From [Phialemoniopsis] sp. UDSM-2020 (lineage: Eukaryota > Ascomycota > Sordariomycetes > Thyridiales > Thyridiaceae): a DNA stretch of 28,924 nt. Positions 9,719-21,442 of the stretch are shown in pieces. Under the pieces are notes generated by a model. That model ran no database searches and was not told the DNA's origin. It worked only from the letters and a program-made list of their open reading frames with translations. Numbering within the stretch: position 1 is the first letter of the stretch; each line of letters starts with the position of its first letter. The stretch covers positions 1 to 28,924 of the forward strand of contig JAEILZ010000011.1 of the NCBI GenBank assembly GCA_018873225.1, given 5' to 3'. The position numbers were made by a program, and so were the translations under genes.

Positions 9719-9880
9719 TTATTTAGAATTATCAAAAAGTTTTGATATAAAAGTACGAGATAAAAATAAACGAACAAATCTAGGTAATATGTATTTAGAT
9801 AACATATATACTGTTATTGCAATTATTGCAAAAGTAAAAGTTACTTCATTTACAAAGTAAAATGGTACTAATTGGGGCAT
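9719..9880 (-). CDS. atp8: ATP synthase subunit 8
   Basis: A 53-residue F0 subunit with the signature start MPQLVPFYFVNEV, one transmembrane helix, then a basic tail including SKYILPRFVRLFLSRTF. It is too short for many ORF finders. It lies between nad4 and atp6, the standard order. The stop is TAA at 9719; the 124-base spacer to atp6 is AT-rich. Confidence 0.96.
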   Translation of the reverse strand: MPQLVPFYFVNEVTFTFAIIAITVYMLSKYILPRFVRLFLSRTFISKLFDNSK

Positions 9881-9929
9881 AGTAAATTATTATTTTTTAT
9901 TATTAAATACGAGGGCATTGTTACCCTGC

Positions 9930-9954
9930 GAGTACTTATTTTATCTAAGTACTC
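9930..9954. other. Perfect 9-bp hairpin between nad4 and atp8
   Basis: GAGTACTTA and TAAGTACTC pair perfectly around the 7-nt loop TTTTATC. A weaker AGGG/CCCT stem lies beside it. The position, 3' of nad4 and just upstream of atp8, suggests an RNA processing or stabilising element. Confidence 0.6.
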
Positions 9955-9965
9955 CTGTGTATTAA

Positions 9966-9981
9966 CGTTACTTATGTAACG
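9966..9981. other. Perfect 6-bp hairpin between nad4 and atp8
   Basis: CGTTAC and GTAACG pair around the loop TTAT, 11 bases from the 9-bp hairpin. The two form a tandem pair in the nad4-atp8 spacer. Confidence 0.55.
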
Positions 9982-10024
9982 AAAAGGTTTTAATTGAGAC
10001 GCAAGCTCTTATTATAGTTATAAA

Positions 10025-11488
10025 CTATATATAATATATTAAACTAGATACAGAATAATGTAAACCGTCTAATATAAATGAAGGGTATATTCCAAATATT
10101 ACAGTAAATAAAACTAATATAAATAGTAGGAAGAATTCTCTTTTTGTTACATCACTTATATTTTCTTCAAAGAATTTACTAAATGAACCTCCAAATGCTA
10201 TTCTATTGAACATATAAATTGTATATGCTGCAGATAATATAATAGAAGTACTAGCAAATAAACCTAATACGGGTAATCTTTCAAATACTCCATATAAAGA
10301 CATAAATTCACCTACAAAGTTTAAAGTTAAAGGAGCTCCACAATTACCTAAAGATAATATAAAGAATAAGACTGAGAATAATGGCATAACTTGGGCTATT
10401 CCTTTATAAAAGTAAATTAATCTAGTTCCAGATCTATCGTATAATATACCTCCTGCACATATAAATAAACCACTAGAAACAAATCCGTGAGCTAAACCTA
10501 AAATTATACCTCCTTCTATTCCTTGTATTGTATTACTAAATACTCCAATTAAATATACGGCAGCGTGAGAAACAGAACTATAAGCAATTAATTCTTTAAT
10601 GTCTGTAGTTCTTAAAGTACTAAAACTAGCATATATTATAGTTATAACACCTATAATGTAAACTATATAAGTATAATCTAAAGAAGCTTTTGGTAATATA
10701 GGTAATATTAATCTAAATATTCCATATAAACTTAATTTTAATACAATACCAGCAAGTACTATACTTCCACCTAAAGGAGATTCAACGTGAGCTTTCATTA
10801 ATCAACTATTTAAAAATACAGTAGGTGTTTTTACAGCAAAAGCTATAAATATTCCACAGAATAAAAATACTTGTGTAGTATAATCAAAGTTAGTTTTAAA
10901 TAAAGCATCAAAATCTGTAGTACCCATTATAGAAGACATAGTTAAGATTGATAGTAATAAGAATAAAGATCCTCATAGTGTATATAAAAATAAGTAAAAA
11001 CTAGCTCTTACTTTATTACCTGAACCAAATAAACCTATTAATATGAATAAAGGTGGTAATATACTTTCAAAAAATACATAGAATAATAATATATCTAATA
11101 CTAAGAAAACTGCTAATAGTAAAGTTTCTAATAATAACATTATAATTAAGTATGATCTTATATTTTCAGTTATAGAATTTCAATTAGCTAATAACGCAAT
11201 AGGCATTATTAATGTTGTTAATAATACGAAATAAATAGATATTCCATCTATTCCTAAGTACACATCGAAGAAACTTAAATCATAGTGTTCTTGTACAAAT
11301 TGAAATTGATTTGTACTAAAATCAAACAACATAAATATTACTAATGATACCATTAAATTAATAATAGAAACTGTAAAGGCAATACTTTTATAATATGTTA
11401 TTTTTGCACTATTTAATTCGTAAGAAATAGTACTAGATATTAAAAATACACCTATAATAGGTATAATCAATAAAGAAGATAATAACAT
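10025..11488 (-). CDS. nad4: NADH dehydrogenase subunit 4
   Basis: Antiporter-like proton-pumping subunit of complex I, 487 residues, from ATG 11488 (MLLSSLLIIPIIGVFLIS) to TAG 10025. Conserved segments include the LPKASLDYTYIVYIIGVITIIYAS region, YSSVSHA and the GHGFVSSGLF-like helix (here GLAHGFVSSGLF). A TGA Trp near 11170-11180 and another near 10800 split it in the standard code. Neighbours are nad1 upstream and atp8 downstream. Confidence 0.96.
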
Positions 11489-11597
11489 TTTTGTTTAATA
11501 AATTTAATTTAATATATTTCCTAAAATATTAGTAACTAGTAAAAGTTTACATCATAAATGAATAATTTCATGATAATTATATTAATAAATATATTTA

Positions 11598-12698
11598 CTA
11601 TAATAAACTTATATTAATAGGGAAAATATTGTAGCTATATAATATACAAGGAACTAAAACAATAAGTGCAAATACAATAGGTAGTAAAACTGTTCAACAG
11701 AATGCCATTAATTGATCAAAACGTATTCTAGGGAAAGAAGCTCTAGCTCAAATAAATGTAAATACCATAGCTGAGCTTTTTATTCCTAAACTTAACCCGT
11801 ATAATAATCCTTCTATAAGAGGACTACTTAAAACATTAGTAATACAATGTTCTAAATATAAAATACTATCTGTAAAGAAAAAGTAAGAAAATAAATCCAG
11901 CATATTATATAAGTAAGAATAATCTATTAAAAGATAACCTCCTATAAATAATATACTTGTTAATATACACATTAATACAATACTTCCATATTCAGCCAAG
12001 AAAAAGAATACAAAGACTACGGCCGCGTGTTCTGTCATAAAACCACTAACTAATTCTGATTCTGCCTCTGCTAAATCAAAAGGAGCTCTATTAGTTTCAG
12101 CTATAGACCCTATAAAGAATATTATGAATACAGGAAATAAAGGTAATATAAATCAAACCGCTCTTTGAGATTCTACATTTACAGTTAAATTTAAACTACC
12201 TGTTAAAAATATTACTAATAGTATAGCTGAACTTAATACTAATTCATAACTTATTAACTGAGCTGTACTTCTTAAAGAACCTAAAAATGCATATTTACTG
12301 TTAGCACTTCAACCAGCTAATAATATTCCATATGTAGCTAAAGATGATACAGCTAACATATAAAATATACCTAAATTAAAATCACTAACAGCTAAACCAG
12401 GTCCATAAGGTACAACTGAATATCCTAATAATGCAAAAATTAATGTAATAACTGGACCTAAGAAAAATAATATAATATTAGCTTGTGTAGGTGCTACATA
12501 TTCTTTTAAAAGAAGTTTTAAAGCGTCAGCGAAAGCTTGTAATAATCCATAGTATCCTACGGCGTTAGGACCTAATCTTCTTTGCATACTAGCCATAGTT
12601 TTTCTTTCAGCAACTGTTGTATAAGCCACAGCTAATAAAGCTGGAACAAATACTAAAACTACTTCTATAATTGAAATAAGTGTGGGAAAATAATACAT
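11598..12698 (-). CDS. nad1: NADH dehydrogenase subunit 1
   Basis: Complex I subunit at the quinone site, 366 residues. The start is at ATG 12698 ([22 protein letters not shown]) rather than the in-frame ATG at 12773, because the extra 25 residues are not conserved. Hallmarks are [37 protein letters not shown] and [15 protein letters not shown]. The stop is TAG at 11598. It lies between trnR(tct) and nad4. Confidence 0.96.
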
Positions 12699-12835
12699 GA
12701 TGAAATAATTAAAATATAACTTGACTAACTTAAGAGAATATAAATATATATTTATATGTTTTAATTTAACCATAGTTTGAAAAGAGTATAAACTCTTGAA
12801 ATAGTTATCAATATAGCAATAACTTATTTATTTGT

Positions 12836-12906
12836 ACTCTCATTCTAGATTCGAACTAAAATCTGGATATTAGAAGTATCCTGCTCTACCATTGAGCTAA
12901 TGAGAA
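12836..12906 (-). tRNA. trnR: tRNA-Arg (anticodon TCT)
   Basis: The acceptor TTCTCAT/ATGAGAG and anticodon arm GGATA-CTTCTAA-TATCC are present. trnR between cox1 and nad1 is a conserved arrangement in this group. Confidence 0.92.
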
Positions 12907-12978
12907 ATAAAGATAAAAATCTTTATATAAAAAGATAAACAAATTTATATAAAATGTATATAAATATTGTTGTGTTTA

Positions 12979-13664
<686 letters not shown>

Positions 13665-13665
<1 letters not shown>

Positions 13666-13672
13666 CTAATAA
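13665..13672. repeat. 8-bp direct repeat at the distal 3' splice site
   Basis: TCTAATAA on the plus strand (TTATTAGA on the coding strand) covers the 3' splice junction of the cox1 intron and recurs exactly at 14677-14684. The two copies bracket the membrane-protein ORF. Confidence 0.7.
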
Positions 13673-13717
13673 TATATATATTATTAAAAGTAAAAGTATA
13701 AATATACAATATAGTTA

Positions 13718-14677
13718 TTATTTATACTGTTGAATAATGACAGAAATTGTATCTATATTGTTTAATATAAAAAATGAAAAAAATAAACTACCTATAGATG
13801 ATATTAATAATAAAACTAGTATTAATCATATTCAAATATTATTTATACTACTAATACAATTTAATACTTTTATTGCTAAATTATAAAAATATTCACCAAA
13901 TAATTTTTTAATGAGTATAAATTTACAATTGTTCTTAATCATTGAGGCACAAGTTCTTGATAAAAATAAAATAATTAAGTAATATACCAAATATAGCGTT
14001 ACTAATTGTAAATAATAATTTGAAATTAATAAATCCATTACACTATCATTAACATGGCCTATAGATTCAACACTAAGAGTTTTAAATTTCTCATTAGATG
14101 GATCATTGCAAAATTTTTCACTAAATGGATCATTAAAATTAATTATATTATTACCAGATATACCTCCGCTTTTTGCGTTTTTTATCATAGAAGAATTTAT
14201 TTTATTTTGGACTATAGAATTTACAGCATTAACTCCTGTAACTAATATACCAGCTACTGTTCCTCCTGCTACAATAGTTCCAAACTTTACAGTTAAAGGA
14301 AATAAACTATTATCTACTAAACTAGCAGCAGCAAACATTCCTCCTCCTATGGCTATTCCTACCCCTATATTTGTAAGACCATTAGCTATAGAATTAGCTG
14401 GAATATTATTATCATAATGTTTTCCTGAAACTGTATTTCCTGATATATTTAGATTAACAGGATAACTTATTTTATTTTCTTCAGGAGCCATAGCATGTGC
14501 TTCACCTATACTATAATAAACCATTATTAAAATTCCTACAATATAAATAGATCATTTTAGAACTATAGGATCTTGTAAAAATATTAGTATTTTCTGAATA
14601 AATTTATTAATATATCCTTTAAGAGTACAAAAGTAAAGTATAGCAATACAAAATACTATAGGGAAGTTTAAGGTCAT
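13718..14677 (-). CDS. Intron-located multi-span membrane protein of unknown function
   Basis: The frame gives 319 residues in code 4, from ATG 14677 (MTLNFPIVFCIAILYF) to TAA 13718. Hydrophobic segments lie at about residues 5-20 and 43-57. They are followed by a polar block, two Gly/Ala-rich hydrophobic stretches (about 103-122 and 132-150), an Asn/Ser-rich block, and two C-terminal helices (about 221-240 and 282-302). There is no LAGLIDADG, GIY-YIG or reverse transcriptase motif. The layout recalls hypothetical membrane ORFs of fungal mitochondrial DNA and plasmids; this comparison is from memory and not searched. It lies 3' of the intron's S element, and its ATG coincides with a second copy of the 3' splice sequence. 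Splicing there would fuse it in frame to cox1 exon 1. Confidence 0.78.
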
Positions 14678-14684
14678 CTAATAA
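14677..14684. repeat. 8-bp direct repeat at a proximal candidate 3' splice site
   Basis: This is an exact copy of 13665-13672. On the coding strand it reads TTATTAG followed by the A of the ORF's ATG. It lies 89 bases beyond the S-like element, a normal distance for a group I 3' splice site. Confidence 0.65.
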
Positions 14685-14797
14685 ACATGATTTATAACAA
14701 GTTATAAATTCCAAATTATATATAATTTGTTTTATTATACTTTTATTAATATATGTTATATTAGGTGGACAGTATCTTAATTTAATAAAAAATAATA

Positions 14798-15628
14798 TTA
14801 AATTTCTTGCGTACTTGTCTCTGAGGATCCTTTAATTGCAATACTTTTAATCTTTTTTATACCTTTTTCTTCTAAATGTTTACCTTCTCTTATCATAATA
14901 TATACTTTTCTGAATTTGAGATAACTTATATATTTTCCTGCAAATAAATTGAACTTATCAAAATAATTTATAAGATAAGCTGCGTTTGTATAACCTAAAC
15001 TTTTATAACCTCAAATTTCTGTGTTATATTTATTAATATTTCCCTTACCTATAAGATTGTATAGTAACTCCAAGGGTAGTTTATCATTTTGAGAGCTTGC
15101 GCTTAAATAATATTCTAATATTATATTATATTTTAGTTTATGCTTTCTACTATCTACAATATTTATATGAAAATTACCATTAGCTTGAGTAAAACCTGCT
15201 AATCAATAGTTATCTAAAGATATTGTTTTTGTAGGTGGCAATAATTTAACATTAAAATTTTCACTGTATTTATTTAAAATTAATTCTTTGTATATAGAAT
15301 CATTTACAAATTTACCATTTGTTAAATATAATATTTTAGATAAACCTTCTATGTTTTTACATACATATTTTACAACATTTTTATTTTTAATTTTATAAAT
15401 ATTACCAAAACCTACTTTCTTTTTAATAAAATAAGCTAATGAAGTATCTTCTTCAGAAAAGAGAATATGTAATTCTTTTTTTTCAAATTGACCCTTTCCT
15501 TCTATCAATCCGGCTAAGAAGAATCCAAGTTCCTCATTTGAAAAAGTATTATTATGATTTGGTACATGTTCAGATATAAAAGGTAGATTAATATAAGTAT
15601 TATTAATGTTAACCGAAGTCTTTAGCAT
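14798..15628 (-). CDS. LAGLIDADG-family intron protein, endonuclease residues lost
   Basis: The frame gives 276 residues in code 4 from ATG 15628 to TAA 14798. There are two LAGLIDADG helices: LAGLIEGKG at residues 38-46 and LAGFTQANG at 143-151. In active enzymes the eighth position is Asp or Glu and binds the catalytic metal; here it is Lys45 and Asn150, so DNA cleavage is unlikely. The rest of the fold is intact, including the C-terminal segment ending GSSETSTQEI, so a splicing (maturase) role may remain. Upstream, an exon-1-fused frame runs from 15780 to a TAA at 15628-15630. The two frames are separated by a 26-nt hairpin (15659-15684). Confidence 0.88.
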
Positions 15629-15658
15629 TAAATTAAAGTTTCCTGCTGATTGAATTGC

Positions 15659-15684
15659 AAAAGTGGCAAAATTCCGCCTCTTTT
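15659..15684. other. 26-nt hairpin interrupting the intron reading frame
   Basis: The arms AAAAGTGGC and GCCTCTTTT pair at 8 of 9 positions around an 8-nt loop. Upstream of it the exon-1 frame is open for 32 codons. Immediately downstream the LAGLIDADG frame reads A-I-Q-S-A-G-N-F-N. The two frames join exactly if these 26 bases are absent, which points to an inserted element. Confidence 0.72.
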
Positions 15685-15780
15685 AAATAAATAGATTGTG
15701 CCGATTATAATAAATATAAGTGGACTATTTATACAAATTTTTCCAGCATATAGCAAGATTTTTTCCGTGAACACAAGTTT

Positions 15781-16695
<915 letters not shown>

Positions 16696-16802
16696 TAAAA
16701 AGCTAGTACTCCTATTTTGAATAATTATTATATAATAATTATTACTTACTTTTAATTTCACAAAACTAAAAGTAGTTAGTAAATTATTAATAGATATTTA
16801 AA

Positions 16803-16874
16803 AGAGCTATGAAGGAATCGAACCTAAAACAAGAGATTTGCAATCTCCGTGTAAAACCATTTACAGCATAGCCC
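16803..16874 (-). tRNA. trnC: tRNA-Cys (anticodon GCA)
   Basis: The acceptor GGGCTAT/ATAGCTC and anticodon arm GGAGA-TTGCAAA-TCTCT are present. The T-stem is weak, with two mismatches. It lies between ORF B and cox1; in related genomes cob-trnC-cox1 are adjacent. Confidence 0.88.
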
Positions 16875-16924
16875 TTATATACACATAAAAATATGTATAT
16901 TTTTTATTATTTTTAATAGGCGTC

Positions 16925-17554
16925 CTAAATCCCAGGCATAAATCAAGCATCTATTCCGGTATCTTGCCCAATACTGACAAAATCCATTCAAGATATTATA
17001 AATTCCCTAAAAACAGTATTAAATCAATTAGAACTTTCTGTAATACGATTAGATAAACTAATATATGCATCTAATTGTCCAGTTCATCCTAAAAAAGCTC
17101 TTGAATCTTCATTTGTAACTAAAGTAGCAAAATCAGCACCAAAAGCTTTTAATCCTTCATTCATATTACGTATATCCATACGTAAAGCAGAATTTCGTTG
17201 AAAAAAATCAAAGTAATAATATATATTATTCTCGACAATTTTTCGTAACATATTTTCAATTTGTTCTGCTCTTTGTAAGTATAAATTTATTTTTTCTGTA
17301 AAATTCACTTCAGAAAAAATAGTCTGAAATGTCTCTTTACTTGTTTCTATCTCTTGGGGAGACATATTTTCAGTATTAGGTATCCCATCTTGAGCTAAAT
17401 CCCTAACAAATCCAAATGATTCAAGTATATAGGGTGTAGCTTTTTTCATAAATAGTGCAGCTAAAACACTTAAAACTATAACAGCCGCATTTTGTGGTGT
17501 AACATAAAAAGTACTTTGTATTTGTGATACAACTGCCGGACCAGATGATATCAT
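16925..17554 (-). CDS. ORF B: unknown single-span membrane protein downstream of cob
   Basis: The frame from ATG 17554 to TAG 16925 gives 209 residues in code 4, with four Trp TGA codons in the C-terminal part. The family is not recognised. A hydrophobic helix at about residues 22-36 (NAAVIVLSVLAALFM) ends in KK. It is followed by a hydrophilic, largely helical domain with probable coiled coil around residues 80-130 and an aromatic-rich end. The frame continues open upstream past the ATG into the end of cob (see 17555-17767), and that part carries an R-T-F-S-T motif, so the real start is probably earlier. The plan (basic leader, one span, helical domain) matches ORFs A and C. It lies between cob and trnC. 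Function unknown. Confidence 0.78.
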
Positions 17555-17767
17555 TAAAGCTTCACCTCCTTCCGGTAAAGGAAGTGAATGTTGTGCTATA
17601 CGTACTATAGTATGAACAGGTTCTGTGACTTCAGTTACGCTTCCTGTAGGGCTTCTTAAACTCCTTGAAGTACTAAATGTTCTTTTTTGTGAGAAAACAT
17701 TATTAGAAATCTTTCTTTGAGTATATTTGTTTTTATTATTTTTTAAATTACTTCACGGTCCCACCAA
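17555..17767 (-). other. Probable N-terminal extension of ORF B, overlapping the cob 3' end
   Basis: This is an open, in-frame extension of ORF B without an ATG. From a TTG at 17765-17767 (a GTG follows) it encodes about 71 residues, starting with a Lys/Asn-rich, non-acidic stretch and then K-R-T-F-S-T-S-R (Arg codon 17681-17683). The upstream in-frame stop is TAA at 17783-17785 inside cob. About 20 bases overlap cob in the +1 frame. The start codon is uncertain. Confidence 0.5.
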
Positions 17768-18917
17768 TGTTTCTAATATCCATTAAAGTATTTTCTAATA
17801 AACTAATAGCAGGTACAATAACGATAAAGAATATAAAGTAGAAAGCTGTAGAAAGTTGTCCTAATTCTATAAATGGAGATTCTACATGTTTTGCCCCTAA
17901 AACCATTAAAGCTAAGAAATTACCTACGAATATTCAGAATATTAATTTACTTAGTGGTCTAAATTGACAACCTTTTGATCTACCTAAATCTGAGAAAGGT
18001 AATATCAATATAGCTAATAAAGCACTAAACATAGCAAGAACTCCTAATAATTTATTAGGTATAGATCTTAATATTGCATAGAATGGTAAAAGATATCATT
18101 CAGGTACAATAGCTGCAGGTGTTTGCATTGGGTTAGCCATTATGTAATTTTCACTATCACCTAAAACATTAGGCATAAAGAATACAAATAGACTTAAACC
18201 AAAGAAGAACATAAAAATAGTTATTAAATCTTTAAATAAGAAATATGGAGCAAAAGATACTCTATCGTAGTTACCTGATATACCTAAAGGATTACTTGAA
18301 CCAGCTGAATCGTGTAATGCAATCATATGCATTAATACTAAAGCAGCTAAAACAAAAGGTAGTACAAAGTGTAATGCAAAGAATCTGTTTAAAGTTGCAT
18401 TGTTTACAGAGAATCCTCCTCATACGAATTCTACTATATCTTGTCCAATTCAAGGTATAGCACTTATAAGGTTAGTAATAACTGTAGCACCTCATAAACT
18501 CATTTGACCGTATGGTAATACGTACCCTAAGAACCCTATACCCATCATCATTATAAGTATTACTGAACCTATAACTCAAACTATTGTTCTTGGAGCTCTA
18601 TAAGATCCGTAGTATATACCTCTTCCTACGTGTAGATAAACTAAGAAAAAGAAAGCTGATGCTGTATTACTGTGTAAATAACGTATTAATCATCCATTAT
18701 TAACATCACGCATTATATGTTCTACAGAATTGAAAGCTTCAGCTATACTAGGGCTATAATGCATAGCCAAAGTTACTCCTGTTATAATTTGGATAACTAA
18801 ACAAAGAAGTAATAAAGAACCGAAGTTTCATAAATAACTTATATTAGTAGGTTCCGAAGCGTCTATAAGATAAGAATTTACTAATTTTAGTAAGGAATGA
18901 CTTTTTAATATTCTCAT
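17748..18917 (-). CDS. cob: Cytochrome b
   Basis: Core subunit of the cytochrome bc1 complex, 389 residues, intron-free. The start ATG 18917 gives [20 protein letters not shown]. Conserved blocks include the [12 protein letters not shown] region, [14 protein letters not shown]-type sequence around the docking loop, and the C-terminus [14 protein letters not shown] before TAA at 17748. ORF B opens in another frame across the last 20 bases. The spacer to nad5 (18918-19071) is an AT-rich tract with a TA repeat and no gene. Confidence 0.96.
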
Positions 18918-19071
18918 GATATAATTAAATTATATATATATATATAAATTTAGAGATCGTTAAACTAAGTATAATAGAATAAAATTGCAAACTAAATGAT
19001 ACTCTATAATGTAATTTGTACAAAATTAAAATAAAGTGAGACTTTAAAAGATATTAATTACAAATTAACTT

Positions 19072-21027
19072 TTAAAGTAAAGTGAAAATAGATAGTATTA
19101 TTAATAATATTAAACTAATATTAATATTAAGTAAATAAGGAATAAATAGATATGAAATAAGACCTATTAATATAAATAAGGCGTAGTTTGTAACAATACC
19201 TGAATTTAAATTAGTAATACTTTTACTTAATGTAATTAATCCTTTTTCTAAACCATAAGGTCCTATTAATTCTATACTACCTTTATCTAGAATTTTAGTA
19301 GTTTGTCCTCCTAATTTTAGAACTAAATTAGTTATATATTTGTTATAGAACATTTCTACTAAGAATCTTTGATTAAAGAATCCAAATATTTTATTACCTA
19401 ATGATGATAATTTGAAATTAATAATAGTTTCTGGTAAGAATTCGGATAACATTATTGCTAAACCACTAAATGAAACAGTAAATACAAAAGGTAATAATTT
19501 AAATAAAGTAGGTACAGCAAATTCAGTATCTATCATTATTTCATGAGTAGGATGTATAAATAAACTATTATCTATAAAGAAACTTGTACCTAATCCTATA
19601 AATATATCTTTAGTGATAAATCCAAAGAAAATAGAAAATAATGCTAATACAACTAAAGGTAGACTTAAGAAAATATCACCTTCATGTGCGTGTCTGTAAT
19701 ACATTATTGGTCCATTAGGATTTGTCAAGAAAGTTAAATATAAAACTTTTACTGAATATAAAGTAGTAAATATAGCACCTATTACTGCTACGAAATAAAC
19801 TGCTATACTACTAAAATAATATTGACCATATGCAGATTCTAATATAAAATCTTTACTATAGAAACCTGTCATAAATGGTATAGCTACTAAACTTAAACTA
19901 GCTATTAATATAACTGAATAAGTTAAAGGTAAGAAAGATATTAATCCTCCATATCTTCTAAAATCTTGGTTGTCAGCTACTGCATGAATTACTGCACCTG
20001 CACCCAAGAATAATAATCCTTTATAGAAAGCGTGATTAATTAGATGGAATAATGCAACATTATATGAAGATAAACCTACTGCAATAACCATCATTCCTAA
20101 TTGACTCATAGTAGAGTAAGCAATAACTTTTTTTATATCTTGTTGGAATAAACCTATAAGAGAACTAAATACAGTAGTTATAGCTCCTAATCATAAACAT
20201 AATAATAATACAGTTGAACTATATTCAATTAAAGGAGAAGAACGCATTAATAAATATACACCTGCAGTAACCATAGTAGCCGCGTGAATTAAGGCAGATA
20301 CAGGTGTAGGACCTTCCATAGCCATGGGTAATCAAACGTGAAGACCTATTTGAGAACTTTTAGCCATAGCACCTATTAATAAACATATTCCTATTATTGT
20401 TATTATATTTTCATTGATATATGGAGCTAATGAAAATACTGTTGCATAATCTAAGTTACCTAAAGATCATAATATTGTAAACATACCTATTGTTAAAAGA
20501 CAATCACCTACTCTGTTAGTTAAGAAAGCCGACATAGAACTTTGATTAGCTGCTATTCTAGTAAATCAGAAACTTACTAAAAGGTAAGAACAAACTCCCA
20601 CACCTTCTCATCCAACAAACATTAATAGATAATTATTGGCAGTAACTAATATTACCATCATAAAAGTAAATAAACTTAAATAACTAAAGAATCTTTGATT
20701 ATGTGGATCTGCACTCATATAACTTATTGAGTAAATATGAACAAGAGAACTTATTATTAATACAGGTATTAACATAGATACTGTTAAACTATCAAACTGG
20801 AAACCTCAAACGATATTAAATCATTCGATATCTATTCATCTAAATAAGTGAATTGAAACAGGAATATTGTTTAAACCTACTTCAAAAAAAGCTATAATAG
20901 CTAATATAGTTGTAGCTATTACACTTGAACATGTTATTAATTGTGCCCCGCTAACTCCAACTTTTCTACCAAAAAAGCCAGAAACTATAGACCCTAATAA
21001 AGGTAAGACTATAATACTTAAATACAT
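19072..21027 (-). CDS. nad5: NADH dehydrogenase subunit 5
   Basis: The largest proton-pumping subunit of complex I, 651 residues. It starts at [24 protein letters not shown] (ATG at 21027), whose first base is the last base of the nad4L stop. Conserved antiporter-like helices include the [19 protein letters not shown] region and [23 protein letters not shown]. The stop is TAA at 19072. The nad4L-nad5 overlap is the classical arrangement in Pezizomycotina and implies co-transcription. Confidence 0.96.
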
Positions 21028-21296
21028 TATTTATATTCTATTGCGATACTTCCTCTTAATCTATAGAAAGCTACTAGAATACCTAAACCTATTGCCGATT
21101 CTGCACCAGCAACAACGATTATGTATATAGCATATGTTTGTCCTATTATGTCATCAATGTTTAATGAACTTACCAATATTAGAAATGTTATAGATAAAAG
21201 CATTATTTCAATTGAAATAAGCATTAATATAATATTTTTTCTATTTAATACGAACCCTAGGATCCCTATTAAAAAAAGTATTAAGGTTATATTCAT
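21027..21296 (-). CDS. nad4L: NADH dehydrogenase subunit 4L
   Basis: A small membrane subunit of complex I, 89 residues. The start is at [19 protein letters not shown] (ATG 21296), not the in-frame ATG at 21332, because the family begins here. Three hydrophobic helices and the [20 protein letters not shown] signature are present. Its stop TAA overlaps the nad5 ATG by one base. Confidence 0.96.
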   Translation of the reverse strand: MNITLILFLIGILGFVLNRKNIILMLISIEIMLLSITFLILVSSLNIDDIIGQTYAIYIIVVAGAESAIGLGILVAFYRLRGSIAIEYK

Positions 21297-21332
21297 AATA
21301 TAATGATTAATATATAAATTATTGTAAAACAT

Positions 21333-21348
21333 CCCTGTTTAAACAGGG
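21333..21348. other. Perfect 16-bp palindrome
   Basis: CCCTGTTTAAACAGGG lies between the nad4L start and the odd tRNA-like gene. It can form an 8-bp stem with minimal loop and may help define the nad4L transcript 5' end. Confidence 0.6.
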
Positions 21349-21349
21349 T

Positions 21350-21418
21350 AAGGATGTATAAGATTCGAACTTATATTTAGTGAATATACCACTAAGATTT
21401 CCATTATACCTACATCCT
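21350..21418 (-). tRNA. tRNA-like gene with apparent anticodon ATA
   Basis: A perfect acceptor (AGGATGT/ACATCCT) and perfect T-arm (ATAAG-TTCGAAT-CTTAT) are present. A 5- or 6-bp anticodon stem TAGTG/CACTA carries the loop GTATATT, giving anticodon ATA with T at position 37. The D-stem is short. No standard mitochondrial tRNA has this anticodon, and tRNA-Tyr and tRNA-Ile are already encoded elsewhere. It may be a decayed or remoulded tRNA (the D-arm resembles trnK) or a processing signal. It sits beside trnR(acg), where related genomes have only trnR. Confidence 0.6.
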
Positions 21419-21442
21419 TTATATAATTTTTTATAAAGTTAT

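Larger units (their letters stand above)
13666..15780 (-). other. Group I intron of cox1
   Basis: The intron is inserted between GLDVD and TRAYF. The exon ends in T and the intron ends in G, as group I introns require. On the coding strand a P-like element (ATGCTGGAAA, about 15739-15750), a Q-like element (AATCAGCAGGAAAC, 15638-15651) and an S-like element (AAGATACTGTCC, 14767-14778) can be seen; I could not confidently place the R element. It holds a LAGLIDADG ORF and then an unrelated membrane-protein ORF, which lies unusually between the S element and the 3' splice site. Confidence 0.85.

Noticed and set aside
14054..14417. Plus-strand ORFs opposite the cox1 intron membrane-protein gene
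   Set aside because: They are antisense shadows of the 319-residue frame; all recognised genes are on the minus strand.
17748..17767. Simple stop-codon readthrough of cob into ORF B
   Set aside because: The cob frame meets further stops within a few codons after its TAA, and ORF B is in a different frame; only a +1 shift or independent initiation would work.
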